64,000 nucleotides of DNA from Batillaria attramentaria (taxonomy: Eukaryota > Mollusca > Gastropoda > Batillariidae), in the NCBI GenBank assembly GCA_018292915.2, contig JACVVK020000226.1, positions 557,001 through 621,000 of the forward strand, read 5' to 3'. The translations under genes were made by a program, and so were the position numbers. The notes beneath the pieces were generated by a model. That model was not told where the DNA came from, did no database searches, and was given only the letters and a program-made list of their open reading frames with translations. Positions 13,091-23,509 of the stretch are shown piece after piece (position 1 is the first letter of the stretch; the number at the start of each line of letters is the position of its first letter).

Positions 13091-14004
13091 AGTACAAACA
13101 CATTTTCAAATGCATATTGTGTGGAGATCTTTGCACGCATCCCTTTTCTTTGTGCATGTACCCAAGATGCCCAAGCCGGAACTGCATTTTTGGTCAGTAT
13201 GTGGTTGCTCATGTGCCGCTGATGATCGTCATGGCCGTTATACCTTTCCTGTATGTCAAGTCGAGGCGAGATAGTAAGTGTAGCACCACCTTCACCACCA
13301 ACTCCAATCAGTCCCAGCTAACAAAGAGCATCAGTCACCAACAAGACACGGCTAACCAATTCAAAATTCTGTCTGCGATTGCCATACACTGCTTTTCTTT
13401 CTTTTTATTTATTTATTTGGCTGCCCCAAGTCTTCGCCAGCTCAAGTGGTTTCAGTGGAATCCACGGAAGCCTTGGAAACTGGAACAATTCTCATTATAA
13501 TGCATGAAGATGAGGATGATGGCATAATGATGCTATGGAGGTCCATCAGTGTAGTTTGAGACTGCGTGACAGGGCCGCATTCCACGCTTCCGAGGCTGTC
13601 ATGGAGATCCCGGCGGTAACCAGCGCCGGGAACTACAGCAGCTGCGGTGCCGATCATGTAATCATCCACATCATGAGATATGTCATAACAAAAGAAGCAT
13701 CTTTAAAGTCGCACCCGTGAAGTGGGTGAGTCTCGGCTGTGTGGCAACAGCCTTCCCATTGTGCCCATAGTACACCCGCTCTAGGAGATGGGTAGGAGCC
13801 GACCTAGGTAAGAAAAATCCAGTATTCAAACTGCGATTAAAATCAGTTTTCTGTGTGTATGGTCGAACTCACTGTCCAGGGGCGTAGGAACCACGGGGGC
13901 CCTGGGGGCCCAGGCCCCCGTTCGATTTTTGGAAGGGGGGCCCGAATATCACCAGTGAAGGGGCCCCCCTGCTCTGCTGTCGCAGGACACAATCCTTGGC
14001 AGTC

Positions 14005-14070
<66 letters not shown>

Positions 14071-14420
14071 CAACCTCCCCCCCCCCTTTCTTCACCCCGG
14101 CCGTATGGCTCACCCGACTTCGTGGGCCCCCCTTCCTCTCAGCATCTTCCTACGCGCATGCTGTCTGATTTTTGCAGGCAGACGAATTGTAGCGCAGCAA
14201 ACGGGGACAATGACAAACACACGGCATGACCAACTGAAGTCACAGAGTCGCACGTTCACAGCGATAATCTCCATCTTCTACGTGTGGTCAGTTTGAGACA
14301 GTCTGCTCAGTGTTCTAGCTGCAATGATGTTTAAATATAAATGATTAATCTCACTGCTGGGAAGTTCATTTGGGCCAGGCACACAATGAAAAGAAGCATA
14401 AATGAATGGTTAAACTTCTA

Positions 14421-14464
<44 letters not shown>

Positions 14465-14465
14465 G

Positions 14466-14499
<34 letters not shown>

Positions 14500-16015
14500 G
14501 GAAGTAAGCAAAGCTGAGAGCGCTACCTAGATCTAGGAGATGTGTGCTTTGTATGCCATTGGACAAGCCTGCCTTGCCCTATATTGGCTACAAGCCACAA
14601 TGGATGGGGGGAGGGGGGGGACCTACTATCCTACCGCTATATATATAGGAGTGCATCTTATCACGTTGAATCCAAATTAAGTCTCGTTTCGTCAATGACT
14701 TGCGATAAACACACCGAAGCCGAAAGGCACACACAGACTGAAACGAGAGTGACCCTGGTTTACGGCATGTCTCAATCGCGAGTCTTCGGGTTGATATTCC
14801 TATTAAAAAAAAAAAATACTGATAAATCAGTGTCACTCGATTGAAGGATTTGCACTAACTTTATACATTACCAAAAAAAAAAAATGTTCCAGTATACTGA
14901 ATTTTTTAAAATTTATGACAGTCGCAAATGATGGTGCGCGGTCTTGATCAGTAATCTCCCTTAGAGCCGCGTCATTTTGTGCCTAGTTTTGTTGTTGTTT
15001 TGTTTTGTTGTTTGGGTTTTTTTGGGGTTTTTTTTTGTTTTGTTTGTTTTTTTTTGTCACGAACCGAAACCCTCGGGGATTTTCAATCAAATAGGGTTAG
15101 ACTACATGCGTACCGCTGCCTGTTCACTGACATGGTATTAAACTGCTGCTGAACATATCAAGTTCCAGCCTTCTGTGTGCAGCTGGTTTCCAAACCTCGT
15201 TGACATCGGCCTGCTTTTCTCCGAGTACGGCCGGCACTGCACCTCAAAACAAAGGGAACAAGAGCGCATCTGCCTCTGGTTCATAGAGGTAAGGCTGGAT
15301 TCACAGTCCTTACAGATCGACATAATTCATGTATTGTAGTAGGATTTCGTACGGAGGACTTCGCTGAGCAGCGTAACCCATTTGCATGTAAATTAGGCAC
15401 GTTACGGATGCCATTAGCCAATCGCAGCGAGTTAGCAGTTCGCGGCCTCTGCCGTGTGAGCGGCCTAATTTACATGTAAATGGGTTACGCTGCTCAGCGA
15501 AGTCCTCTTTACGAAGTCCTACTAAATCTGGCTAGTGTTGTCCTCCGTGCCGACCGTTCCAAGATGGGTGCGTATCGCTAGTCCCGTGGTAGTCAACTGT
15601 CCTACGCCGTGTTGATGGGGCTACGACGATAGTCCTACGTGTGGATAGTTCGAATTCTCAATAGCACTACGGTCGGATTGTCCTACTCGAAGTCTCGTCA
15701 GTCCTACGTATGCCATTGTGACTTTTTATTTATTTATTTATTTTTATTTATTTATTTTTATTCATTATTTTTGTTGTTGTTGTAATTTAGGCTCTGCTGA
15801 ATCCACTGCAAGGTCTGATCAACTGCTTCCTCTACGGACGGATTTGTGGGCAGATAACTCATACCCAAATTTGGCACCGTTGCCGCTACTGCTGTTGTGT
15901 CCCTTCAAGCCGAGAGGAAAAGGAGGGCATACTGGATGCAAGGAAGAGTATTTGCACTGAACTGCGAATGCTTTGCAGATCTCAAAATCAGTTTTGTTGT
16001 TGCCAGCAGCAGTAA
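7342..16015 (+). CDS. GPR143: GPR143/OA1-like seven-transmembrane receptor, copy 1 (8 exons, 391 aa)
   Basis: Exons: 7342-7606, 8427-8584, 11211-11323, 12049-12141, 13167-13273, 14178-14286, 15183-15288, 15791-16015; every intron is GT-AG and the phases are 1,0,2,2,1,2,0. They join without a frame break into 391 residues (human GPR143 has 404). The start MASVHDGTFVC resembles the vertebrate MASPRLGTFCC start. Further family matches are LANLLACVGT (TM2 end), WLWTLAYAV (TM3), KCPSRN (ECL2 Cys), CWFPNLVD (TM6) and NPLQGLINCFLYG (TM7). A second Cys in ECL1 (VMCDKD) can pair with ECL2. ECL1 has two N-glycosylation sequons (NAT, NES). Known vertebrate GPR143 is a melanosomal/lysosomal receptor reported to bind L-DOPA; whether this snail-like copy does so is inference. 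Introns carry SINEs, a LINE tail, a MITE and tandem repeats. The short tail keeps SICTELRM, shared with copy 2. Confidence 0.87.
7745..8150 (+). repeat. Dispersed repeat family R3, intron 1 copy
   Basis: Landmarks CCTACCTAGGTCGACTCCTA, CCACTTCACGGGTGCGACTT, GGAATGCGGCCCTGTC and GGACCTCCATAGCA recur in inverted order at 13445-13835 in intron 5 of the same gene. Together they form a long inverted pair about 5.3 kb apart. Confidence 0.8.
8757..8801. repeat. (GTT)n microsatellite in intron 2
   Basis: About 14 perfect GTT units lie between exons 2 and 3 of the first receptor gene. Confidence 0.95.
9143..9246 (-). mobile_element. SINE family S, 3'-half fragment
   Basis: The minus strand shows only the central and tail part (GATATCACC, GTGGTGGAAAAGAACGTTAA, then (CCCAC)n). 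The tRNA-like head is absent. Confidence 0.75.
9465..9746 (-). mobile_element. Second tRNA-related SINE-like element
   Basis: The minus strand begins with a tRNA-like head: an A-box-like GTGGTCTAATAGGTAGC at about 9715-9731 and a B-box-like GAGTTCGAGTCCA at about 9652-9664. A GGGGATTTCTCTCCGGGTTA stretch (9568-9587) follows. The same pair of blocks, diverged, is seen at 62580-62755. The unusually long spacing between boxes A and B (about 50 bp) fits an Arg/Ser-type head only loosely. Confidence 0.6.
9930..10260 (-). repeat. Dispersed repeat family R1, copy 3 (inverted)
   Basis: Read on the minus strand it has GGTGAATAGAATACTGTCCC, CGCGCCAGTCAATCGCCGCT and GCGCTTTCGCTCTTTGTG, matching 5060-5140. 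Confidence 0.65.
10264..10720 (-). mobile_element. CR1/Jockey-type LINE 3' end
   Basis: The minus strand encodes a typical LINE ORF2 C-terminus: VKCTLIPFKLSSVGSRAFSY, then AGPKAWNSLPLSLR and FKTNLKTYLF. A 3' UTR follows with AGCGCTTAGAAC and ACAGCGCCATATAAATAA and it ends in a (TTC)n/(TTA)n tail at 10268-10300. A related plus-strand tail lies at 52860-53209. It is 5'-truncated and lies in intron 2 of the first receptor gene, antisense to it. Confidence 0.85.
10728..10880. repeat. (AAT)n run and ATACAC tandem repeats
   Basis: An (ATA)n run at 10713-10736 is followed by ACATACACATGAAATACACG-type short tandem units at about 10800-10880. Confidence 0.7.
10993..11165 (+). mobile_element. SINE family S, full-length copy with 11-bp target duplication
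   Basis: It starts GGGGAGCCGGGGTGGTCGAA, has the A-box-like TGGTCGAATGG and the B-box-like GAGTTCGATCCC, and the anticodon-arm-like TTGGACTTCTAA (closest to tRNA-Arg UCU as I recall it). The central domain and (CCCAC)n end follow. It is flanked by CTATATATTTA at 10982-10992 and 11166-11176. It lies 46 bp before exon 3 of the first receptor gene. Confidence 0.93.
11588..11710 (-). repeat. (ATA)n-tailed element fragment
   Basis: An (ATA)n tail at 11594-11615 is followed by sequence with GGGCCCAAAGCGCCTAA. The AAAGCGC block beside an ATA tail also occurs at 23190-23365, so this looks like the 3' end of a LINE/SINE in minus orientation. Confidence 0.5.
12155..13011 (+). repeat. Complex tandem array, ~130-bp unit with (GA)n and (GACA)n
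   Basis: Each unit has (GA)n, (GACA)n or (CGAA)n, then CTTTATTTTCCAACGGAAG, TGATTTAACAAGACAATC and TTTCAGTCAACCGTTGCTAG. Units start near 12157, 12285, 12436 and 12880; a (GAT)n tract interrupts at 12572-12599. Diverged single units occur at 26990-27070 and 45290-45350. The array fills much of intron 4 of the first receptor gene. Confidence 0.85.
13021..13088. repeat. (GA)n microsatellite
   Basis: A GA run follows a 13-A tract, about 80 bp before exon 5 of the first receptor gene. Confidence 0.9.
13445..13835 (-). repeat. Dispersed repeat family R3, intron 5 copy (inverted)
   Basis: Its reverse complement matches 7745-8150, with landmarks AGTCGCACCCGTGAAGTGGG, GGGCCGCATTCCACGCTTCC and GAGCCGACCTAGGTAAGAAA. 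Confidence 0.8.
14007..14065. repeat. (CA)n microsatellite in intron 5
   Basis: A long CA run follows a GC-rich segment (GGGGGCCC blocks at 13900-13965) and precedes exon 6. Confidence 0.95.
14422..14500. repeat. (CA)n-(CT)n-(TA)n compound microsatellite
   Basis: Consecutive CA, CT and TA tracts lie in intron 6 of the first receptor gene. Confidence 0.9.
15337..15524. mobile_element. 188-bp MITE with 62-bp inverted repeats and TA ends
   Basis: The left arm TAGTAGGATTTCGTA continues through GAGGACTTCGCTGAGCAGCG and ends ATGTAAATTAGGC. The right arm is its inverse complement with about four mismatches and ends TACGAAGTCCTACTA. Terminal TA on both sides fits a TA target (Tc1/mariner-type MITE), which is inference. 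It sits in intron 7 of the first receptor gene. Confidence 0.88.
15525..15720 (+). repeat. Scattered AGTCCTAC-type motifs after the MITE
   Basis: The MITE's terminal word GTCCTAC recurs five times (near 15515, 15599, 15631, 15679 and 15700) at irregular spacing, which suggests remnants of related element ends. Confidence 0.4.
15722..15785. repeat. (TTTA)n/(TTG)n low-complexity tract
   Basis: A TTTA run and a TTG run lie directly before the acceptor of exon 8; they may serve as the polypyrimidine region. Confidence 0.8.
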
Positions 16016-16137
16016 TGTGTGTGTGTGTGTGTGTCAGTGTGTGTGTGGAATTCTGCTGACACCCACCAAACTCCGAGCCCTCTGTGCCATTCATCATATT
16101 ATCACCGGCCTTGACTTAAACTTTGTGCATTCAAGTT

Positions 16138-16141
<4 letters not shown>

Positions 16142-16177
<36 letters not shown>
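16142..16177. repeat. (CT)n microsatellite at the LINE 5' edge
   Basis: A CT run abuts the first recognisable LINE codons. Confidence 0.9.
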
Positions 16178-16178
<1 letters not shown>

Positions 16179-18462
16179 TATTAGGGACTTTGGTGATTGT
16201 CCTTTCATTGTCTTTGGCGATCCTAATGCCCGAGCTGGAAATGGAAATTTACTTGAAGATGATGATGATAGCCCTTTTGAAGATCTTTGTGACCCATGTT
16301 ATCACCATGTCCTTGATACAGCGAAGGAATTTGAACGTTATTCTGTAGATGGGACGGCAAATGCATTTGGTGTCTACCTGTTACAAGTGTGTAACGAATT
16401 TGGTCTTGTTATTTTAAATGGTCTTTCACATGGAAACTTTTCAGGCAATTTCACATACGTGTCAAACACAGGCTGCAGTGTAATAGATTATTTTCTTGTA
16501 TCAAGAGGTCTGTTTGAGAGGTGCAAGTCTCTGACAGTGAAACCAAAGACTGAATCTAAACATATGCCAGTTGAGCTAAACTTCATGGTTGATTCAGATG
16601 TTGATGTTTTTCCACCGGTTAGCAGGGGCTACAGATATGAGAAGTATGTGTGGGATGAAGGGAAGATGTCTGATTTTAGCAATACTTTACGTTCTGTGGA
16701 AGTGCTGAAATGTTTTAGTGAAGCTGAACAGTTCATACATGAGGATATTAATCTTGCACTTGCCAAACTTAATGAAGGGCTAAAGCTTGCTGGTGACTGT
16801 ATGAGGGAAACTGTTTTCATCAGTAATAGTAAGAAAAACATTTGGTTTGATTTGGAATGTAAACAGAGTAGAAAATTACTTAGGAAACAGTTGCTTTTGT
16901 TTAGTAAACGCCACACAGATGAAGATAGACTATCCTATTTGCAGAAAAGAAAAGAATACAAACAACTCATACATCAGAAGAAAGCAAACCACAGGTTACA
17001 AACACTAAATACTTTAAAAGATAGTATGCTTGACCAAAAGCTATTCTGGGGAACTATAAAATCATTGCAGAGAAAAGGCACAAATTTAAATCCTATTCCA
17101 CTTGAAGCCTGGTATGATCATTTCAAGAAGGTTTTTACAGTGCTTCCTGAAGCAACAGATATTACAGATGTAAATATTCACAGTTGAATGTACCTAGTAC
17201 TAGTGGTGATGCGCATGATGAGGATGCTTGGCTGAATGATCCCATAACTGCTGAAGAAGTGAAACTTGCATTAAACTCTTTAAAGAATAATAAGGCGGCT
17301 GGGCCTGATGGACTTATTAGTGAATTCTCCATTAATTACTCCCTTTCTTGTTGCTTACTTTAACAAGCTATTTGACAGTGGTAAATTTCCCGATTCCTGG
17401 GCAGAAGCTATTATCCAACCTCTACACAAAAAAGGGGACGTTAAACAACCAGACAACTATCGTGGTATTTCACTTCTCAATGTGTGCAGTAAAGTTTATA
17501 GTTCCATTTTGAATAAGAGAATCAGTATATGGATTGAACAGAATGACAAGGTGGGTGAGGAACAAGCAGGGTTTAGAAAAGAACACAGCACTGTTGATCA
17601 CATCTTCACCTTGATGGCTGTAATCCAAAAACAACTTGTTAGTCACAAAAAGTTGTATGTAGCTTTCATTGACTTTCGAAAAGCGTTCGACTCTATCACT
17701 AGAATTAAACTTTGGAATGTTCTACAGAAAAATGGCCTTGAAGGAAAATTGCTTCAGGCTATAGAGGGTATGTATACTGTTGTAAAAGCAAGGGTTCGTG
17801 TTGGTGGGGACCTAACAGATTGTTTTGAATGTCCAAGGGGACTTAAGCAAGGGGAAATTTGCAGTCCAGTTCTTTTTTCGTTATTTATTAATGAATTAAC
17901 TGCTGAAATTTGTAAACACGGGCGTCATGGTATTCAACTATCACCGGATCTTACTACGCTGTTTATTCTCCTTTTTGCTGATGACGTGGCCTTGATGTCA
18001 GATACTGTCATTGGCTTACAAAACCAATTAAACATACTTTGTAGTGTTGCTAAACGTCTTGACCTTGTCGTTAACCTGGAAAAATCAAATATAGTGATTT
18101 TTAGAAATGGTGGTTATATTTCAAAGAAAGAATGCTGGTTCTATGATGGCGAAAAGCTAGGAATAGTAAATATGTATAAATATTTAGGTATTTACATGTC
18201 AACTCGTTGTACATTTACGCATGCATTGGAAGACCTTTCTTCTAAGGCACGCAGAGGTGTTACTGGAGTTCTGTGGTGCCTTGCCGACCGTACCCCAGCA
18301 TTGTTCTTTAAACTCTTTGATACCCAGATTCAGCCAATATTACTTTACGGGTGCGAAATATGGGGTCTCAATCCTGAAAATAACATTATTGAAAAGGTTC
18401 ACCTGTTTGCTATGAAAAGATTCCTTGGGGTTACAGCTAGAACACCAAACGCTAAAGTTTGT
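16178..18462 (+). mobile_element. Non-LTR retrotransposon remnant: endonuclease and reverse transcriptase
   Basis: The first frame (to 17187) has the C-terminal half of an APE-type endonuclease: IVFGDPNARAGNGN (usual GDFNA), CSVIDYFLVS and the ESKHMPVEL catalytic-His region. The middle frame (17190-17325) has ALNSLKNNKAAGPDGLISEF. The third frame (17329-18462) has RT motifs: NYRGISLLNVCSKVYSS, AGFRKEHSTVDHI, FIDFRKAFDSI, RGLKQGEICSPVLFSLF, FADDVALMSD, and MYKYLGIYM with LLYGCEIWG. Frameshifts near 17185 and 17320, loss of the 5' end and loss of everything after ARTPNAKV show a dead copy. FADD rather than YADD and the GCEIWG motif suggest an I/Jockey/CR1-like group, but I do not assign a clade. 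It lies just 3' of the first receptor gene, same strand. Confidence 0.93.
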
Positions 18463-18575
18463 ACAATCGCTGTGTGCGTGTTCACCCATCACCCCCCCCC
18501 CCCCACACACACACACACACACTTCAGTCATGGGCCGAGAGCCTACACTGAATAAAGTATTTGTCGTTGTCGTTG

Positions 18576-18605
<30 letters not shown>
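18463..18605. repeat. Low-complexity 3' edge of the LINE with (CA)n and (CT)n
   Basis: A C-tract, a CA run, the AATAAAG at 18551 and a CT run follow the abrupt end of the RT frame. Confidence 0.7.
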
Positions 18606-18606
<1 letters not shown>

Positions 18607-18922
18607 CTTCTGTATTCTCTGGCCACAGTCCCAGAAACGTTAATAGGCTTGAACTGACTACATCGCATTTGTATGCCTTAATATATGTTCAAAATACTTA
18701 CAAAAGTTAACAACAACAACAACAACAACAAAATAATAACAGAGTTTTTCAGTGTTCGGAGATAAATAAAAGTACGCCTCTTCTTCACCTTATACTTGCA
18801 TCGTAAAAAGAAAGCAAGGCACTAAAACTATGATATAAAACTGACGAGAATGAGGAAAACATTCTGTGTCATTGTGTGTGTGTCACGTGTGCGTGCGTGC
18901 GTGCGTGCGTGCGTGTGCGTGC

Positions 18923-18957
<35 letters not shown>

Positions 18958-19547
18958 AGTGAGTGTGTGAGAGAGAGAGAGAGAGAGGGTGTATTTTCGT
19001 GTAAGCGATTGTTTTCACCGCTCAGTTGCCATTTGGCTTTATCTGAATGTGTTACATCGCTTATCGCGGTGTCCTAATAGTTAGCACGCTAGCCCACACA
19101 CTGAAGTCAGCTGACACCTTACAGTATATCGTTTTCTTGATACGCAATCATACACACAGTATGTGGTCTTATGATTTTATCAGTGATACGTATCACACAA
19201 ACTGCAAACGCACTGCTGACGACAGGAAATTCCAAACGGGCCATCTTACCACTTTCCGGGTGCATGTGAGTTGTTTGTCTGATCTGTGAAACACAGACTG
19301 AGCTGCTGTCGGTGCTTCTTCGTTCTTTGTTCGAAGATGTTATCATCAGACTGGAGACGCTTTGATGGTTTGGTGGATGGTTTGACTGACAAGAATGGAC
19401 CATGTAGTCACCTCCAGACTGATTTGATCAGCGCCAAACAACTTTGCGGCTGGGGAAAAACAAACAAAAAACAACAACAACAAAACAGTATGAGAGGTAG
19501 GAAACTGGCTCTTGCAGCTACTTACATCCTTTGCTACGCTAGAATCC
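18606..19547. other. Intergenic stretch between the LINE and a MITE
   Basis: It contains (CAA)n at 18713-18731, (GTGC)n/(GT)n at 18886-18956 and (GA)n at 18968-18987. No gene was recognised. Confidence 0.6.
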
Positions 19548-19832
19548 AGGGTCCGCATGTAAAAGTCGGGGTTAGGGAGTTTAGCCCCGGGTTAGAATCT
19601 AACCTCGAACTAAACTAGCTCTAGGGTTAAATTTTCTGGTTTTTTTTTTTTTTAAATCAGGAAGCGGGTCCATTCCAGCAGGGTGCCTAAGCCGTTATAG
19701 AATGATTTTTGTCTTTCTTTCTTCGCCTCCTTTTTTATTTAATTTTGTTTTGGGGTTTCTTTAGTCCTAGTCTGGGTAAGGCCCGTAGCCGTGGGTTAAA
19801 TTAACCTGGAGTTTTACATACGGGCCCAGGTC
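19548..19832. mobile_element. ~285-bp inverted-repeat element (MITE-like)
   Basis: The left end CCAGGGTCCGCATGTAAAA pairs with the right end TTTTACATACGGGCCCAGG. GGTTAG and TTAAATTAACC blocks lie just inside. The right end is found alone and inverted at 39400-39446 (GGGCCCGTATGTAAAA, GGTTAATTTAACCCACGGCT), so it is a dispersed family. Confidence 0.75.
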
Positions 19833-20254
19833 GCCCTCAGTTTAAGTTTCAAACTAGTAACACAACTCCAAGTCCTCCATATGCCTCAAATGACCCCTAA
19901 GCGTTAGAAACAATGTATCTTACAATGGGAAAGAAGTATTTTGCCCCCAACAAAATACTGATGTAGGAGATAGACTTCAAAGTTGTAAAGTCAAATTTCG
20001 AAAATCGGTATCCTGCACTTCCCAGAAAATTACAGTTTCAAATACTGACTTACTCATGCCTTCTCTGCTAAACCAAAACCACCCAATAAGTGTTCACGTA
20101 GCTTACACGAGGGAGTAAAATCAGCCATTTGGCCCGGACAGCAAAGCGTTATTTAAGAAGGAGTTTAAGTCAGAAGTGCCGTAGCCTCGCATATTTCGGC
20201 AAGTGCTTTTGTTTCCTATCTCTCTCTATATGTCTCTGGTAATGTCTTGGTTTC
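19833..20254. other. Upstream region of the second receptor gene, no motif assigned
   Basis: Single-copy-looking AT-rich sequence; I see no convincing TATA box or repeat. Confidence 0.4.
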
Positions 20255-20376
20255 GGGGTGATTCGACAGTCACCTCAGAACATGACCTCAGCAGCAGCAG
20301 CCGGTATCATCGGCATCCAGTAACATCACTAGTTTCAGGTTGATCCTACAGCAACCTTAGAACGAGCACGAAGAGC
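20255..20376 (+). promoter_or_regulatory. Leader unit homologous to the repeat before the first receptor gene
   Basis: GGGGTGATTCGACAGT and GGTTGATCCTACAGCAACC occur here once, in the same order and position as in the three-unit array at 6966-7325. This shared leader supports a tandem origin of the two genes. Confidence 0.55.
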
Positions 20377-21376
20377 ATGGCCTCAGTTCATGACGCCACC
20401 TTCGTCTGCATCACCGACTACGAGCTGTCGATGACCAATCGGCACGTGTACGCAGCACTGAGTGTCGGGAGTGCTGCTCTCGGCTTCGTCGGAGCAGCTT
20501 GGCAGCTCGCGAACTGGGGCGCTTCCCTCTGCCCAGAGTGTGGTTCAGGCCCTTCCCACGACACGAGACTGGGTCGGTTGACATCCAGCATGCGCGGCGC
20601 TATGTTGCTGTTAATCGTGAGGCTGGCCTTACGAGGGAGAAGACCGCCCAGGACGGAGCCGAAGCCTCAGCAAGGCCGTGTGAGACAACGCTCGAGGAGT
20701 AACGTGGTGATCGTCTTCAACTTGGCCCTGGCTAACCTCCTGGCCTGTGTGGGTAAGTCGGTTGTTTGAGGAATTTCCTGGGCTCTGTTGCACGTCACGC
20801 TACCAAGTAAGAAGCTACCAACTCATAGTTGGCTGCTAGCTAGTCGTCTCATACCTGCTTACAGGAGTTTGAGTAATGAAGTCATTTTCACTTGTGATGT
20901 AGTATCAACCCTGAACACGCGTGTAAAGGGTGGGCGTGGGTGTTGGAGAGTTTAATGTCTTTTTCCACCACATATGGCTGATATCAACGACGGGGCAACG
21001 AGAAAAAGTCCAGCACAAATATTAATTTTGGCCCCAGCCGCTGACGGGAACGAATTGTGGTCGACGAAATGTTGGCTTCCAAATGTTGGCGACCAAATGT
21101 CGTAGACCCTTTTGGTAAATATATGTAAAGGGTGAGAATCAGCAGTATCTATTTTAAACTCATGACTGTGTTTACTGCCCGTCCCCAGTATGTATAGATT
21201 TTATTTGTTGAGATTTCATAACTGTGCTTGCTCCTCAGCTGTGTCATGTCCACTATGCCCTTGCCATCTTTCAGTTTAGATTTCTTAGTTTAGTAGCATA
21301 GTATTAGACTTGGACATCACACATTACTTTAGGATCTGTGTTTAATATGTATGGATTTATATGTCTAGATAAATTA

Positions 21377-21435
<59 letters not shown>

Positions 21436-23433
21436 CCAGAAGAAAATTTTCTGCCATCGACAGACAATAAAGTTATATTGAATTGAATTAAATTGAATGA
21501 TAGGACTATCCAATGGAAACAAAAAGATGACGTTTAGAGTGAGACAGCTGGGACACTGAAGGTGTCTTGTGGTCGAAAATGGAAGCTTTAATCGGAGGAC
21601 TGTTCATGCCAACAGGCACATCAGTAAGGTCGGTGTGCATGCTTCTGACTGGGTGTGCGGTTCTGGTTCCCAATCCAACAGTGACCACCGATCAGCCCAA
21701 CAGAGGCGAGTGTTACACTAACGTCAACGTTCAACCTACAGTTGGAGAGGACTTAGTCGATGCCAGCATCGTCATTGAGGTTGGTCAATAATCCTCAAAT
21801 TGTTGGTTATTCAAGATACGAAGTGTGTCCACGCTCTGGGATTCAGTGACGTGGAGCGTAAAATGTGGGATAAAAGACGTATGTCCGAGCGGTGGGATAA
21901 GAGGCGTATGTCCAAGCTGTGAGATAAATGACGTATGTCAAAGCTGTGGGATAAATGACGTATGTAACAGCTGTGGGATAAGTAACGAATGTCAAAGCTG
22001 TGGGATCAATGACGTATGCCAAAGCTGTGGGATAAATGATGTATGTCAAAGCTGTGGAATAAATGACGTATGTCAAAGCTGTGCGATGAATGACGTGTAT
22101 CACAGCTGTGGGATAAATGACGTATGTCAAAGCTGTGGGATGAATGACGTGTATCACAGCTGTGGGATAAATGACATAATTATGTCAAAGCTGTGGGTTA
22201 AATGACGTGTGTCAAAGCTATGGAATAAATGACGTACATGTATGTCAAAGCTGTGGGATATGTGATGTATGCCAAAGCAGTGGGATAAGTGATGCATGTC
22301 AAAGCTGTGTCATAAATGACGTGTGTCAAAGCTGTGTCATACATGACGTGTGTCCAAGCTGTGGGATCTAGTAATTTTGGGAGTGTAGATTACTGTTGTT
22401 TTCTTCATCAGCCGGTTTTAGGCAAATAATTACGTACAAATGACTGACTGGAATTAGAATTGATCTGCCATTGTTTTGTTTTGTGTGGCAGTGGTGGAAG
22501 TAGAAGTATTTGGATTTCTTGGTTGTTGTTGTTGTTGTTGCGTGGCTTTAAAAAAAATGGTTCGATTTTGTCCTACCCAGTCGTTCACTAGCTACGCGTA
22601 CACAGCGGGCTGGCTGTGGACACTGGCCTATGCTGTAGACGTGTGTCGCCAGTCTCATGTTCTGTCGAGGACCTATCAGTTGCCCAGTAAACCGTAAGTA
22701 CTGTTATACGTCGTTCTCCAGCCTCAACACTCTGCATAGCCAATTCAGAAAATACCGATATGTGTAAGTCGCAACATTCATCAAAGCACCAGTCAGAAAT
22801 TCAGATGAAACCTTCAAGGATTTACCTTTCCAGAGAGAACATATCCTAGGTTCCTTCTCCTCCTCCTCCCTCTATTCCCTAGCCCCCCCCCCCCCCTGCT
22901 AGGATACCTCCCCCCCCTCCCCCACGGTAGGACATCTTTCCACCAACCCAACCCAACCCCATCTAGGACATCTTCTCCCATCCAGGATATCGTTATATCT
23001 TTTCCCGTATCTTTATGTCTTTTCCAGTTTCCCAGTAAAGTGTGTGTCTTAGTCTATATCACTGATAATCGTTCCTTTTTTTCCAACTGTCAGATGGCTC
23101 ATGAGGTATAAGCTGCTTTGCTGGGGGATGCCTCTTGTTTCTTTAGCCGCCTGTGTTGCTCTGACAGTAGAACACTTTCCGGAAAGGTATAATAATAATA
23201 ATAATAATAAACCGCGTTAATATAGGCGCTTTATCCCAAATATTTGGCTCAAAGCGCCGCGAGCTAAACCAGACACGCACGCCCACGAGAATCACACTCA
23301 TTCTCTCACACACTGGACATGAATACATTACAATCACGTGGTGCGAAGGCCAGCTCAGCAATTTAAGTTTCGGGATTTTAGAATTGCATTTAGTTTTGAA
23401 TTTTGTGGGCTGAACATTTCCAAAGAATGTGTT

Positions 23434-23509
<76 letters not shown>

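Noticed and set aside
16123..17187. 354-aa frame as a cellular endonuclease gene
   Set aside because: It begins inside a (CT)n tract, covers only part of an APE-type domain and leads into reverse transcriptase after frameshifts; it is a LINE.
21825..22205. 126-aa Cys-rich frame with repeated NDVCQSCGI, looking like a metal-binding repeat protein
   Set aside because: The unit is a 27-bp minisatellite inside an intron; both strands stay open only because 27 is a multiple of three.
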